Shown here piece by piece: positions 63,769-64,000 of a stretch of 64,000 nt of DNA; within the stretch, counting starts at the first letter, position 1, and each line of letters opens with the position of its first letter. The notes beneath the pieces were generated by a model that ran no database searches, was not told the DNA's origin, and saw nothing but the letters and a program-made list of their open reading frames with translations. The DNA comes from Bacteriovoracaceae bacterium UBA4097 (lineage in GTDB: Bacteria; Bdellovibrionota; Bacteriovoracia; Bacteriovoracales; Bacteriovoracaceae), in NCBI GenBank assembly GCA_002381765.1, contig DFXX01000030.1, positions 1 to 64,000 on the forward strand, in the 5' to 3' direction. The position numbers and the translations under genes are program-made.

Positions 63769-64000
63769 ATGAAATCGACTCTCCTCTCCGCCCTTTTATG
63801 CTTTGCGGCCGGTGGCCTCTATGCCCTTTGTTATCCTTCTTTTCTTGGGAATGGATGGTTTCCTCTCTTGTTTATCTCTCTACCTCTTTTCCTATGGAAC
63901 TTAGAAAATAGTGAAAATCTCAAACAATCTCTGCTCTTTATTTTATGCTATAATCTGGGTCTGAATGTAGTCGGCTACTATTGGATCCCCCATACCATTC
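63769..64000 (+). CDS. lnt: apolipoprotein N-acyltransferase, 5' end
   Basis: The gene runs off the window. The first 77 residues have two hydrophobic segments (LLSALLCFAAGGLYALCYPS and a second at about 30–45). The sequence then has LLFILCYNLGLNVVGYYWIPHT, matching the start of Lnt with its conserved G-x-x-x-x-G-x-Y-W pattern. Lnt adds the third acyl chain to lipoproteins, needed for their sorting. The catalytic Glu-Lys-Cys part is outside the window. It lies 21 bases after the protease gene, with a poor Shine-Dalgarno. Confidence 0.8.
   Translation, partial: MKSTLLSALLCFAAGGLYALCYPSFLGNGWFPLLFISLPLFLWNLENSENLKQSLLFILCYNLGLNVVGYYWIPHTI

Noticed and set aside
1..64000. CRISPR array or insertion sequence
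   Set aside because: No regularly spaced repeats, cas-like genes, transposases or flanking terminal repeats were seen on reading; a computational search could still find short or decayed elements.

Overview
The window is a 64 kb stretch of a Gram-negative, moderately AT-rich bacterial chromosome. Gene content (lipoproteins, outer-membrane barrel, Lnt, MltG, an ORF6N mobile-type protein, a rho–DUF1385–prfA–prmC–murA cluster, many secreted proteins of unknown function) fits a member of the Bdellovibrionota, probably Bacteriovoracales/Peredibacter-like. This placement is an inference from gene content; no rRNA is present. Coding density is high and genes overlap or abut in long operons. No stretch longer than about 300 bases lacks a gene or gene remnant. 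I saw no CRISPR array, insertion sequence, integrase or rRNA.

Layout. 1–10.9 kb: tRNA-Phe, an alpha/beta hydrolase, then a leftward operon of a proline-free coiled-coil protein, pyruvate kinase fused to a ferredoxin domain, QueG and an anchored protein; next come a DsbA-like lipoprotein and the two halves of an asymmetric ABC exporter. 10.9–17 kb: an accessory region starting at tRNA-Val(GAC). It holds a methyltransferase, an ORF6N protein and a PhyH-like dioxygenase with two decayed copies of the tRNA-Val 3' end, then an SDR/HxlR pair and a broken SatD-like regulator. 17–29.6 kb: envelope and secreted proteins, a MotA/ExbB-type channel paired with a membrane-anchored VWA protein, two secreted paralogues with a 30-codon upstream ORF, IlvE, a sodium/proton antiporter and a ferredoxin. 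29.7–46 kb: phosphosugar mutase–queC; dnaE followed by a secreted protein, a FlgT-like lipoprotein and a degenerate HD-GYP protein; the methionine-salvage operon mtnB-mtnD-mtnC; guaB-guaA and an OmpR-type regulator. 46–64 kb: a FecR/TPR pair, hypothetical envelope proteins, DUF2254, the rho–DUF1385–prfA–prmC–murA–HIT operon, dinB–ruvX–mltG, a protease-like lipoprotein that has lost its catalytic residues, a flavin reductase, a DksA/TraR-type zinc-finger protein, a subtilase, and the 5' end of lnt running off the window.

How genes work together. QueC and QueG are two separated steps of queuosine synthesis. MtnB, MtnC and MtnD perform consecutive late steps of methionine salvage. GuaB then GuaA convert IMP to GMP. 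PrfA and PrmC (which methylates the release factor) are translationally coupled, apparently through an AUA start codon. The most unusual items are the tRNA-Val repeat modules, the ExbB/VWA cluster with its small ORF, the ferredoxin-tailed pyruvate kinase behind a 647-residue proline-free coiled coil, and two hairpins that cover ribosome-binding sites (guaB and the ORF6N gene).
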